Source of the DNA: Nocardia jiangxiensis NBRC 101359
Lineage (GTDB): Bacteria > Actinomycetota > Actinomycetes > Mycobacteriales > Mycobacteriaceae
Assembly: GCF_000308615.1 (NCBI RefSeq)
Contig: NZ_BAGB01000041.1
Coordinates: forward strand, 682,001-746,000
Length of the DNA stretch: 64,000 bases
Direction of reading: 5' to 3'
Part shown: positions 35,337 to 44,160 of the stretch, piece after piece
Numbering within the stretch: the first letter of the stretch is position 1
Layout: the number at the start of each line of letters is the position of its first letter
Program-made: the position numbers and the translations under genes
The notes under the pieces: generated by a model
The model's database searches: none
What the model saw: the letters and a program-made list of their open reading frames with translations, nothing else
What the model was told of the DNA's origin: nothing

Positions 35337-36679
35337 ACGCCTACGTCACCGAACCCGCCCGGCACACGCCCGTGCTCGGCGAGTGGGAGGTCGTCGTGCT
35401 CGGCGGCGGCCCGTCCGGGCTGGCCGCCGCGACCGCCGCCGCCCGCGCCGGACGCAGCACACTGCTGGTGGAGAAGTCCGGATATCTCGGCGGCGCCGGA
35501 ACCGGCGGTGGGCTGTCCACATTCTGCGGCATGTACTCCAACGTGCACGGCGAACATGTGCTGACCGTCCGGGGGCATGCCACCGAACTGCTGGAGCGCA
35601 TCGATCGGCTCGGCGGACTGCGAGCGCCGCATCTGTCCTTCAGCGATCGGATTCAGGCGCAGGCGTACGACATTCCCGCCTACCGCAGCGCCGCGGACGA
35701 CCAGGTGCTGGCCGCCGGCGCACAGCTGCTGTACCACGCGTTCGCGGTCGGCGCTGTCGTCGAGGGATCCACGGTGGACGGCGTCGTGGTGGAATCCAAG
35801 TCCGGCCGGGGAATCCTGCGCGGGCAGGTGTTCATCGACTGCTCCGGCGACGGCGATCTGCTGGCCTGGACCGGAACCAGCCACCACAAGGCCGATCCGC
35901 ACGGCGAGATGCTGTTCCCCTCCACGATGTTCCGTATCAACGCGGTGGACGGTGAGCGGGCCGGGCCGGCGTGGAAAACCTTGCCGCGCATGATGGACGA
36001 GGCCGTCGCCGCCGGACGCCCCCGATTCCCCCGACGCGGCGCGATCGTGCGCCCGCAACGTGACGACCTCGAGTGGCGGGCCAACGCGACACAGCTGCGC
36101 AATGCCGACGGCAGCGCGGTCGACGGCACCGACGTGTGGCAGTTGACCCACGGCGAGGTCCAGGGTCGCACGCAGGCGCAGGAGGTGTTCGGGTTCATCC
36201 GCGAGAACGTCCCCGGGTTCGAGCGCGCCTACATCGTCGACATCGGACCCGAGATCGGGATCCGGGAGACCCGGCGGCTGCTCGGGAAGTACGTGCTGAC
36301 CGAGGAGGACGTCCGGTCCTGCGCGCGTTTCGAGGATTCGATCGGTCTCAACGGCTGGCCCGTCGAGGCGCATGTGGACGGTGACCTCGACATCCGCTGG
36401 CCCTACGGCGAGGACCCGCTGGGCTACAACGAGCTGCCGTACCGGATGCTCGTACCCGAGAGCGGGCCCGCGAACCTGCTGGTAGCCGGGCGTTGTGCGT
36501 CGATGACCCACGGCGGGCAGTCCGCCGCGCGCGTCGCGGGGCCGTGTTTCGCGATGGGGCAGGCCGCCGGGACCGCCGCGCACCTGGCGCTCGAGAAGCA
36601 CGGCGTCGTCGCGGAGGTCGACACCGCGCTCCTGCGCGTGCACTTGGAGAGTGAGGGCGCATGTCTGAGCTTGCTCTGA
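35333..36679 (+). CDS. FAD-dependent oxidoreductase (FAD_oxidored family)
   Basis: 448 residues from a GTG. The dinucleotide fold is at the N terminus, VVVLGGGPSGLAAATAAARAG, followed by GGGLSTFCGMY. A second FAD contact is in the C terminus (NLLVAGRCASMTHGGQSAARV). The group is seen near dehydratases and in pathways for hydroxylated or unsaturated acids. The reaction is unknown; oxidation of an alcohol or reduction of a double bond are both possible. Overlaps the AcnX large subunit start by 19 bp. Confidence 0.83.
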   Translation: MNAYVTEPARHTPVLGEWEVVVLGGGPSGLAAATAAARAGRSTLLVEKSGYLGGAGTGGGLSTFCGMYSNVHGEHVLTVRGHATELLERIDRLGGLRAPHLSFSDRIQAQAYDIPAYRSAADDQVLAAGAQLLYHAFAVGAVVEGSTVDGVVVESKSGRGILRGQVFIDCSGDGDLLAWTGTSHHKADPHGEMLFPSTMFRINAVDGERAGPAWKTLPRMMDEAVAAGRPRFPRRGAIVRPQRDDLEWRANATQLRNADGSAVDGTDVWQLTHGEVQGRTQAQEVFGFIRENVPGFERAYIVDIGPEIGIRETRRLLGKYVLTEEDVRSCARFEDSIGLNGWPVEAHVDGDLDIRWPYGEDPLGYNELPYRMLVPESGPANLLVAGRCASMTHGGQSAARVAGPCFAMGQAAGTAAHLALEKHGVVAEVDTALLRVHLESEGACLSLL

Positions 36680-37941
36680 GCCCGGCGGACGAGCGAATGC
36701 TCACCGGCGAGCAGGGCCCGGCGGTTCAGGCCGCCCTCGAACTGCTGGTCCGCTACGGCGAACTGATGGGCGCGCAGCGGCTCGTCGACACCGACAATGT
36801 CTGCGGCGCAAACATTTTCGGGCCGCGGCACGCCCGAGTCCTGGGCACCACCGACCCTGCCGCACTGTTCTCCCGGTTCTCTCTCGACCTGGACGAGACG
36901 GTCGAGGTGCCGCCGTTCCGCGCGCACAGCTGCCAGCTGATCGGCCCGCGGGACTCCCAGCAGTGGGATCTGCAGGGCGTCACGGCCGCGGACGCGGCCG
37001 CGATGGACGACAGCGAGAAGTACCTCGCCGAGAAAGGCGTGGATCTGCTCTCGACGTGCACGCCCTACCAAGTGGGCAACGTTCCCCGGTTCGGCGAGCA
37101 CTGCGCGTGGATGGAATCCTCGGCGGTCGTCTACATCAATTCCGTGCTCGGCGCCCGCACGAACACCGAGGGCCGCGAGTCCTCGGCCGCGTCGATGCTC
37201 ACCGGCCGGACCCCCTACTGCGGGTACCACCTCGACGAGCACCGCAGGGCCACGCATCTGATCGAAGTGCGTCATCCGGTCGTCACGACCGAGGACTGGA
37301 ACATCCTCGGATACTGGGTGGGCGAACAGGTCCAGGAGGCCGTTCCGGTGCTCACCGGAAACGATCTTCGCCCGAATCCGGTGCAGCTCAAGCAATTCGG
37401 CGCGGCGGCGGCCTCCTCCGGCGACGTCGAGATGTATCACCTGCCCGGGATCACCCCGGAGGCGCACACGGTCGAACAGGCCCTGGGCGGACGGCCACCG
37501 GCAGCCACATCGGTCTTCGATGCGCGGGCCCGCGCGGCAACGGTCGCGTCGCTGTGCCGCACGGCGAGCGACCGCGACCTGGACTTCGTGATGATCGGCT
37601 GTCCGCACGCATCCCTGGAACAGGTGCGCGAGGTGGCCCGGCTGCTCGACGGCCGCCACGTCGCGGACTCCACCGCACTGTGGGTCTTCACCCCGAGAGC
37701 ACTGCGCACGGTCGCCGAGCGCAGCGGTTATGTGGCGATCATCGAGCGTGCGGGCGCACGGGTGCTGTCCGATACCTGCCCGGCCATCGGGCAGTTCCTG
37801 CCGCCGCGGACCCGCGTGTTCGCGACGGATTCGGCGAAACAGGCGCACTACCTGCCCGCGATCACCGGCGTGCAAGGCTGGTTCGGCAGTGTCGAGACGT
37901 GTGTCACCGCCGCACTGAACGGGCGGTGGTCCGATGCCTGA
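36661..37941 (+). CDS. Aconitase X catalytic (large) subunit, DUF521
   Basis: 426 residues. The AcnX catalytic domain is recognisable from TDNVCGANIFG, STCTPYQVGNVP, the TEGRESSAASMLTGRTPYCGYH stretch around residues 167-188, MIGCPHASLEQ and DTCPAI. Cysteines in these positions hold the Fe-S cluster in this superfamily. Characterised AcnX enzymes are bacterial cis-3-hydroxy-L-proline dehydratase and archaeal phosphomevalonate dehydratase. The swivel subunit follows with an 8-base overlap, so both halves are present as a split enzyme. Neighbours for hydroxyproline breakdown are missing here. Confidence 0.9.
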   Translation: MSELALSPADERMLTGEQGPAVQAALELLVRYGELMGAQRLVDTDNVCGANIFGPRHARVLGTTDPAALFSRFSLDLDETVEVPPFRAHSCQLIGPRDSQQWDLQGVTAADAAAMDDSEKYLAEKGVDLLSTCTPYQVGNVPRFGEHCAWMESSAVVYINSVLGARTNTEGRESSAASMLTGRTPYCGYHLDEHRRATHLIEVRHPVVTTEDWNILGYWVGEQVQEAVPVLTGNDLRPNPVQLKQFGAAAASSGDVEMYHLPGITPEAHTVEQALGGRPPAATSVFDARARAATVASLCRTASDRDLDFVMIGCPHASLEQVREVARLLDGRHVADSTALWVFTPRALRTVAERSGYVAIIERAGARVLSDTCPAIGQFLPPRTRVFATDSAKQAHYLPAITGVQGWFGSVETCVTAALNGRWSDA

Positions 37942-38341
37942 GCTGATATCCGCGCGTGGTGTGATCGGCGGACGGGCGAGCGGGCGAGCACTGGTGTGCA
38001 CCGCCCCGGTGTCCGGCTGGGGCGGCATCGACCCGAGGACCGGCACGATCGTGGAGAGCCGTCATCCCCAGCACGGGCAGAGCTTCGCCGGCGGAGTGCT
38101 GGTACTGCCGGGCGCCAAGGGCTCCTCCGGCTGGTCCGGGCAGTTCCATCTGGCCAAGCTGCAGGGCACCGCGCCGTGCGCCATCGTGTTCACCCGGATG
38201 AACAGCAAACTTGCCTTGGGTCTGGTCGTGCTCGATGTTCCGGCGGTGGCCGGCCAGGAGGCGTTCGACGCCATCCGCACCGGTGATCTCGTCGAGGTCG
38301 ACGGGACGGCCGGCACGGTTTCGATACGACGGGAGAACTGA
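37934..38341 (+). CDS. Aconitase X swivel (small) subunit, DUF126
   Basis: 135 residues. DUF126 motifs: GRASGRALVCTAPVSGWGGID, GQSFAGGVLVLPGAKGSS and CAIVFTRMNSKLALGLV. In AcnX enzymes this domain swings over the active site of the large subunit and binds the substrate carboxylate. It overlaps the large-subunit gene by 8 bp. Confidence 0.92.
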   Translation: MPELISARGVIGGRASGRALVCTAPVSGWGGIDPRTGTIVESRHPQHGQSFAGGVLVLPGAKGSSGWSGQFHLAKLQGTAPCAIVFTRMNSKLALGLVVLDVPAVAGQEAFDAIRTGDLVEVDGTAGTVSIRREN

Positions 38342-38345
38342 TCGG

Positions 38346-39146
38346 ATGGACACTCTACGAATCGACCGGCGAGTGGTGCTGGTGACCGGCGCGGCGAGCG
38401 GAATCGGCTGGGAAATCGCCCGGACCTGCGCGGCCGAAGGAGCCACTGTCCACCTCGCGGACATATCGGATGCGGTACACGACGCGGCACGGCAGCTGAC
38501 CGCCATCTCCCACGTGTGCGACGTGACCGACCCGGACGCGGTCCGCGCCCTGGTCGACGGCATCGTCGAATCGTCCGGGCGCCTGGACGTAGCGTTCCTG
38601 AACGCGGGCATCAACGGTGTGCCCTCACCGCTGCAACCCGGCGGCGCCATCGACGAACTGTCTTTCGCCGCATGGCAACGAGTTCTGAGCGTCAACCTGG
38701 ACGGCCTGTTCCACTGCCTCCAGCAGACCGCGCGGGTGATGAAGACGCAGCGGGCGGGCAGCATCGTCGTGACCGCGTCCACCGCGGGGCTTCGCGCCGA
38801 GCCTCGGGTGAGCTATCCGTATGTCGCATCGAAGGCCGCCGTGGTCGGACTGGTGCGCCAGGCCGCGCTGGAGCTCGCGCGGTTCGGGGTGCGGGTCAAT
38901 GCCCTGGCCCCGGGGCCTGTGGTCACGAATATCGGCGGCACGGCACCTCGATCCGAGTCCAGCACGGCCGCGTGGGAGGACTCCATCCCGATGCGGCGGT
39001 GGGGCCGACCCAGCGATATCGCCGGCCTCGCATTCCTGCTCGCCTCGGACGCGTCGTCCTGGATGACCGGCAGCATCCACGTGGCCGACGGCGGCGCCTC
39101 CGCATTGACCCAGGTCTCGAGCAGCGAGCTTCCCGGCCCCGAATAG
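38346..39146 (+). CDS. Short-chain dehydrogenase/reductase
   Basis: 266 residues. Cofactor motif TGAASGIGWEIA, NAG motif (FLNAGING), catalytic Ser in VTASTAGL and YPYVASKAA for the Tyr-Lys pair, then LAPGPVVTNIG. The D after strand 2 (LADIS) suggests NAD over NADP. Last gene of the operon; a strong hairpin follows 40 bp later. Most likely it oxidises a secondary alcohol of a pathway intermediate. Confidence 0.92.
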   Translation: MDTLRIDRRVVLVTGAASGIGWEIARTCAAEGATVHLADISDAVHDAARQLTAISHVCDVTDPDAVRALVDGIVESSGRLDVAFLNAGINGVPSPLQPGGAIDELSFAAWQRVLSVNLDGLFHCLQQTARVMKTQRAGSIVVTASTAGLRAEPRVSYPYVASKAAVVGLVRQAALELARFGVRVNALAPGPVVTNIGGTAPRSESSTAAWEDSIPMRRWGRPSDIAGLAFLLASDASSWMTGSIHVADGGASALTQVSSSELPGPE

Positions 39147-39186
39147 TCCGGTATCGATTCGCACCGGCGGGCGAGTTCCACGGCCC

Positions 39187-39225
39187 CTGCGTAGCCGCAT
39201 CGAATGAGGGGATGCGGCTACGCAG
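39187..39225. terminator. Strong bidirectional hairpin after the catabolic operon
   Basis: A perfect 15-bp stem, CTGCGTAGCCGCATC and GATGCGGCTACGCAG, with a 9-base loop. It lies between the SDR stop and the stop of the convergent esterase gene and can end both transcripts. Confidence 0.88.
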
Positions 39226-39292
39226 CGGGTGGCATCCGCATTCGTGACAAGACGAGAACAACCGGATCATCGCCCACTCGATGGGTACCTGG

Positions 39293-40672
39293 CTACTTGG
39301 ACTGCTGCATGATCCAGTCCCGGATACCGGGGATGGTGTAGGCGATGTGCCAGGTGCCCATGTGCGCGCTGGTGCCGGAGCCAGCTGTCACCGTCGTGCC
39401 GGGCCCGAAGGAGGCGAAGTTCACCGGGGCCTGCTGAGCCTCCAGACTGCTGACGGCGGCGGCGAACTGTGCGGCAGTGGATCGGCCGTCCCACACCGCG
39501 GTCGCGACCTCGGCGCCCTGACCCTCGATAACCTGGGTGATGGCGTTTTCACCGGAGTAGGACTTGTCGTCGTCCTGGGAGACGACGATCCACATTTTCT
39601 TGTCGGCGAGCGGGGCGGCCTGTTCGGAGGGCCACTGCCCAGCGACGATGAACGCCGCCGCGAACAGGTCCGGGTGCTTGATGTTCAGCCCGAGCGACAT
39701 CATCGCCCCCATGGACTGCCCAGTCGTATAGCGCCGGTTCTCGTCGATGCTGTACTGCGTGGTGAGCGACCGGACGAGATCAGCCGTGGTGCCGAACAAC
39801 GTCGACGGCTGGTAGTTGTCGTCGACGACCACCGAGCCGTACTCGGGGGCAAGGACGAAGCACTCGTGCTTCGCCTGGTCCTCGGGACCAGCCCAGCACA
39901 CAGCTCCCAGCCCCTGGACCAGCGGCCCTTGCGTGGCGACATCGACGACGTTCGCGTCGTGCATGAAAAGCACCAGCGGGTAGCGCCGGCGGGAGTCGTA
40001 GTTCCTGGGGATGAAGAGGTTGTATCGCAGGGTTCGACCGGTTGCGGCGTCGTCGTAGGTGAACTGCTTGAAGTCGTCGACGATCAGATTCACGACCGCG
40101 CTGGTGGTCAGAGTCCTGCTCGTAGGCGCGTAGCGGGTGCCGTCCGTCGTGGTGACGGCGCCTTTCTGCACCAGAGACGCTTTCGCCGCGACGATCGTTC
40201 CGCCCGGGGTGCTGTCGCCGACCTTCGGCCCACCCGCACCGACACCGCCACTCGACGTGGTGGTGGACGGAGCCGACACGCTGGTGGAGGGGTTCGCCCC
40301 GGTATCGGAACCCTGCTGGGTCACCCACAGCGCCGCGGCCGCGTCGTCGGGAGAAAGTTCGACGATCACGAAGTGTCCGTCGGTACCTCGCCCGACGAGT
40401 TGAGCTGCCCGGTTCGCGTAGACCTTCGTGACGGTCCGGTCGGCGATCGTGAACGTCGTCGGCGAGAGGCTGGAATCGGCGATTTCGCGGTCGTACTCGA
40501 CGGCTACCGCGATGAGTTTCTGACCATCGCCGAAAACCTTCGTGATCGCGCTGACGCTACGGACATGACCGTCCGTGGAACTTCCGCCACAGCCGCCGAC
40601 GGCCACCGCTCCGGCTGCCACAGTGCCAGTCCTGGATATCCCACACGGGATTGTCCGTCATTGTTTCGTCAT
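39293..40672 (-). pseudogene. Esterase/PHB-depolymerase-like lipoprotein with an in-frame stop in its signal peptide
   Basis: The body (442 residues, 39293-40621) ends in an alpha/beta hydrolase domain with YPLVLFMHDA, the GQSMGAMMSL nucleophile elbow and a C-terminal SAHMGTWHIAY. Residues before that form a Ser/Thr-rich linker and a beta-rich module. The only start in the open frame is a GTG (40621) that leaves ten residues before the lipobox (AVGGC). Seventeen codons upstream, in frame, an ATG at 40672 has GGGCGG before it and reads MTKQ-stop-RTIPCG. A single base change at the TGA (40658-40660) would give a full lipoprotein signal. The gene may be inactive, mis-sequenced, or expressed from the GTG without export. 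Confidence 0.7.
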
Positions 40673-40881
40673 CCGCCCTGGCAGGACGACACAACGCGGG
40701 TGCGAAACGAGGTTCGAGCGCTCGTGTCCACCGGAAACACCGCAGGCTGCGACGTATCTTCACCTCTAGCAATTGTGCAATCAGCCGACTCGCACACGCA
40801 CGTGGAATGCGGCACCGCCGATATAGAACGCCGAACCCACGAGTGCCGGCGAACTCACGGCGTTCGAGCGCGACGGGAGAG

Positions 40882-42144
40882 ATGATGCAGGAGCGCAATC
40901 GGTCGTTGCCACTTCCGCGGTGGCGCAGTCCGCTACGGGGCCCGTGGCTGACCTCGGTGTTCGGTTCGATACTGCTGGTCTGCCTGCCGATAGTGATCCT
41001 CACCGGATTGCTGTCCTACATCGCCTACGGGCCGCGGTTCGGGCAGGCGATCCCGGCGCACGTCGGCGGGCTCGCATTGCCGACCTTCGAGTGGCCCACC
41101 CGCCCATCGTGGCTGTACCGGCTCACCCAAGGCTTGCATGTCGGGTTGGGACTCGCACTGGTGCCGGTGGTGGCGGCAAAACTGTGGTCGGTGATCCCGC
41201 GATTGTTCGCCTGGCCTCCGGTCCGGTCGGTCGCGGCAGCGATCGAGCGGGTGTCGTTGGTGATGCTGGTGGGCGGCGTGTTGTTCGAGATGGCTACGGG
41301 GATACTCAATATCCAGTACGACTACATTTTCGGATTCTCCTTCTACACCGCTCACTACTTCGGGGCGTGGGTGTTCATCGCCGGGTTCGTGGCGCATGTG
41401 GCCGTCAAGCTGCCGCGCATGATCTCCGCGCTGCGCTCGCGATCGCTGCGGGAGGTGTTGCGCACTTCCCGCGCCGATACCGAGCCCGAACCGCCCGATG
41501 CCGACGGTTTGGTCGCCACCGATCCCGCCGAGCCGACCATCAGCCGCCGCGGAGCCTTGGCGCTGGTGGGCGGTGGCGTGGCGTTCGTCGTCGTCCTCAC
41601 CGCAGGCCAGGCCATCGGCGGATTCACCCGCCGGACCGCACTGCTGCTACCACGCGGACGCAGCGAAGGCCGCAGCGCCAACGACTTTCAGATCAACCGC
41701 ACAGCCACCGCGGCAGGAATCACCACCGCCGACGTCGACGATTCCTGGACCCTGGACTTGATCGGCGGGCCCGTTCCGGTACGCGTGGATCGAGCGACGT
41801 TGCTGGCCATGCCCCAACACGCCGCGCGGCTACCGATCGCCTGTGTCGAAGGATGGTCCACCGTCCAAACCTGGACCGGGGTGCGGCTGTCGGATCTGGC
41901 TCGCCGAGCCGGTGTCGAGCAACCGATTTCCGCGGCAGTGACCTCGCTCGAACAGGCCGGGGCGTTCAATCGCGCACTCTTGCAGGCGAATCAGATACAC
42001 GACCCCGACGCATTGCTGGCGTTGCGCGTGAACGGCGCGGACCTGTCCCTCGACCACGGTTACCCCGCGCGGATCATCGTCCCGGCCATGCCGGGTGTCC
42101 ACAACACGAAGTGGGTCTCCACAATCGAATTCCGGAAGGCATGA
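40882..42144 (+). CDS. Cytochrome b-like membrane domain fused to a sulfite-oxidase-type molybdopterin domain
   Basis: 420 residues, AGAG before the first of two tandem ATGs. Residues 20-190 contain four membrane helices with histidines in LTQGLHVGLGLAL, YTAHYFGAW and VAHVAVK, as in b-type cytochromes. A fifth membrane segment near residue 230 (SRRGALALVGGG) precedes an exterior molybdopterin domain of the sulfite oxidase/YedY superfamily, with the Mo-ligating Cys in IACVEGWSTVQTW and NTKWVSTIEF near the end. This joins the electron carrier and the catalytic unit in one chain. Substrate unknown. Confidence 0.87.
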   Translation: MMQERNRSLPLPRWRSPLRGPWLTSVFGSILLVCLPIVILTGLLSYIAYGPRFGQAIPAHVGGLALPTFEWPTRPSWLYRLTQGLHVGLGLALVPVVAAKLWSVIPRLFAWPPVRSVAAAIERVSLVMLVGGVLFEMATGILNIQYDYIFGFSFYTAHYFGAWVFIAGFVAHVAVKLPRMISALRSRSLREVLRTSRADTEPEPPDADGLVATDPAEPTISRRGALALVGGGVAFVVVLTAGQAIGGFTRRTALLLPRGRSEGRSANDFQINRTATAAGITTADVDDSWTLDLIGGPVPVRVDRATLLAMPQHAARLPIACVEGWSTVQTWTGVRLSDLARRAGVEQPISAAVTSLEQAGAFNRALLQANQIHDPDALLALRVNGADLSLDHGYPARIIVPAMPGVHNTKWVSTIEFRKA

Positions 42145-42145
42145 G

Positions 42146-42637
42146 ATGGCCACCAACAGGCTGATCCACCGATGGAAACGCGCCTACGGAGCACACCGGC
42201 TGCACCTACCGGTGCTGCTGGCAGCATTCGCGCTCGCCGGCTACAGCGTATGGGTGCTCGGATTCGATGCGCTGTGGAACCGCCGGGTGTGGTGGCAGGC
42301 GATCGCGGTGTGGTTCGCGGCGGCCATCATCGCCCACGACTTCATACTGTTCCCTGCATACGCCCTGCTCGATCGCGTCCTGGCCGCGGCGTCCGCCCGG
42401 ACCCGGCTCCGGGTGTCACCGTTGAACTACATCCGAGTACCTCTTCTCGGAATCGGGCTGTCGTTTCTGCTGTTCTTCCCCGGCATCATCCGACAGGGTG
42501 CGGCCACCTTCCACGCGGCCACCGGAGGCACTCAGCAACCGTTCCTCGTGCGCTGGCTTCTCCTGTCCGCGACCATGTTCGCCCTCAGCGCATTCGCCTA
42601 TGCGATCCAGAGCCTGCGCGCCCGCCGACGACACTGA
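42146..42637 (+). CDS. Four-helix membrane protein beside the molybdoenzyme
   Basis: 163 residues with four hydrophobic segments and a basic C terminus. No cofactor-binding histidine pair is evident. It starts two bases after the molybdoenzyme stop, so it is very likely co-expressed and may be an accessory membrane subunit. No family recognised with certainty. Confidence 0.7.
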   Translation: MATNRLIHRWKRAYGAHRLHLPVLLAAFALAGYSVWVLGFDALWNRRVWWQAIAVWFAAAIIAHDFILFPAYALLDRVLAAASARTRLRVSPLNYIRVPLLGIGLSFLLFFPGIIRQGAATFHAATGGTQQPFLVRWLLLSATMFALSAFAYAIQSLRARRRH

Positions 42638-43035
42638 AACATCGCCTTGTCCAGCCACTTTCCTTCGAAGTGCGGCGATCGGTCGTCGGGTCGGCAGTCA
42701 CCCCGGCCGATCAGGTGTTCACCGCACGCCGCACTCAGCGATCACCACATAGAACGAATAATGCTGGCTTGCACCGAGATTCGCGACCGATTCGGAACAG
42801 CACCGCCCTGCGTCCATGGCGCACCGAACTGCCGTCAACACAGTTGAAACGGGTGCATGGGGTCGCTTCGCAGAACGACGACGAACGACCCTCGCACACA
42901 AGGACTTCCACTCGCCGGTGGCCACCATCAGGTCCGGACCGCCACCCGGCTTCGTCCGCATCGGATGGGTGCGGCGGGTCCCCGACCTCAACGAGTTCTT
43001 CGTTCACCATGAAGGCGGTGGCAGGATCAATGGCC
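42638..43035. other. Intergenic, nothing recognised
   Basis: About 400 bp between two convergent genes. I see no gene, no clear hairpin and no repeat here. Confidence 0.45.
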
Positions 43036-43899
43036 TTATCGCTGCGCGAGGATCTCGTCGGGGTCGAGGCCGCGGTCCATGCCGTGCGCCACGACCGCTT
43101 GGCCGGGCGCGAGCTCGAGCCGGTTCCCGTCGAGGTAGACCTCGATCCTGTCGGGCTCGAACGACACCAACCCGCGTACGCGATCCACCTCCGGCCAGGC
43201 ATCCAGGTACGACCACGCGGCGCGCTTGTGCTCGCCGATGTCGTAGTAGCTGGCCAGGCCCTTGTAAGGGCAGAAGGTTCGACCGTCCACGGGTGTGAGT
43301 TCGGTTTCGTCGGTGTCCTCTCGTGGCACATACCAGCGGGGCGCGAATCCCGACTCGTACAGCACCACCGGCCGGTGGGTTTCGGCGACGGTGCGGTCTC
43401 CGTCCCGCACGACCAGATGTCGTGATGTGGTGCGGATGTCGTTGCGGTGATACGGGTCGGCGGCATGTCCGACGATCCGTTCGTCCTCTTCGTAGAAGGC
43501 GTCCATTGCGCGCCAGGCGAAGGCCACGCGATCGCGCAACTCGCTCGCGTGGTCGGGCAACTCGATGTGCTGCCAGGCGGCCCGCTCGGCACTGTGGTCT
43601 CCCGCCGTCACGGTGAACCACGCCGTCGTGCCGAGATCGTGGTGCTGTGTTCGGCGATCCGTATGCCGCAAGACGCCATCTTCGACACCATCGAGTGGGA
43701 AGTAGGCCACCGGATAGTGCCCCGGCTCGTGGAGCAGAACCACATCGTCGGCCTCGGCGATCCATTCGTCACCGAACCGCACGCGCATGCGCCGACGCAG
43801 TGGCTCGGCGAACAACAGCCGCTCGGGTAGCGGCTGCTCGGTCAGGAACCGGCCGACCGATCTCGGTGAAAGTGGTCCCTGCTGCCATGACAGTCCCAT
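43036..43899 (-). CDS. Two-domain DUF427 protein
   Basis: 287 residues. Two DUF427 modules are apparent: the first around VRFGDEWIAEADDVVLLHEPGHYPVAYFP, the second around DRTVAETHRPVVLYESGFAPRWYVP, followed by the signature FCPYKGLASYYDI and AAWSYLDAWPEVDRVRGLVSFEPDRIEVYLDG, read here in segments at residues 200-270. DUF427 is a beta-rich fold of unknown function, common in actinomycetes and often linked to redox enzymes. Transcribed away from the MOSC fusion gene. Confidence 0.85.
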   Translation of the reverse strand: MGLSWQQGPLSPRSVGRFLTEQPLPERLLFAEPLRRRMRVRFGDEWIAEADDVVLLHEPGHYPVAYFPLDGVEDGVLRHTDRRTQHHDLGTTAWFTVTAGDHSAERAAWQHIELPDHASELRDRVAFAWRAMDAFYEEDERIVGHAADPYHRNDIRTTSRHLVVRDGDRTVAETHRPVVLYESGFAPRWYVPREDTDETELTPVDGRTFCPYKGLASYYDIGEHKRAAWSYLDAWPEVDRVRGLVSFEPDRIEVYLDGNRLELAPGQAVVAHGMDRGLDPDEILAQR

Positions 43900-44160
43900 G
43901 ACTCGACTCCCTCCACTCGGACGCGCTCGAAGTACTTCCGATGGGGCCGAGCAGTCGGTCGCTCAACCGTTTCCGACGCCTTGATGGTCGCAGTGAGGTC
44001 CGCGAGCGACCCGCTCGACTCGTCGCACCTTTCACCCTGCCGGTGCGGCTACCAGCGTAATCTGGCCGATCGTCGTCGAGGCCGGGCATCCGCGACAGCC
44101 TCGGACATGACGGTGCGCCGGAGTAGCTTGAATACAACAACAACCGCGGAGACGAAACCC

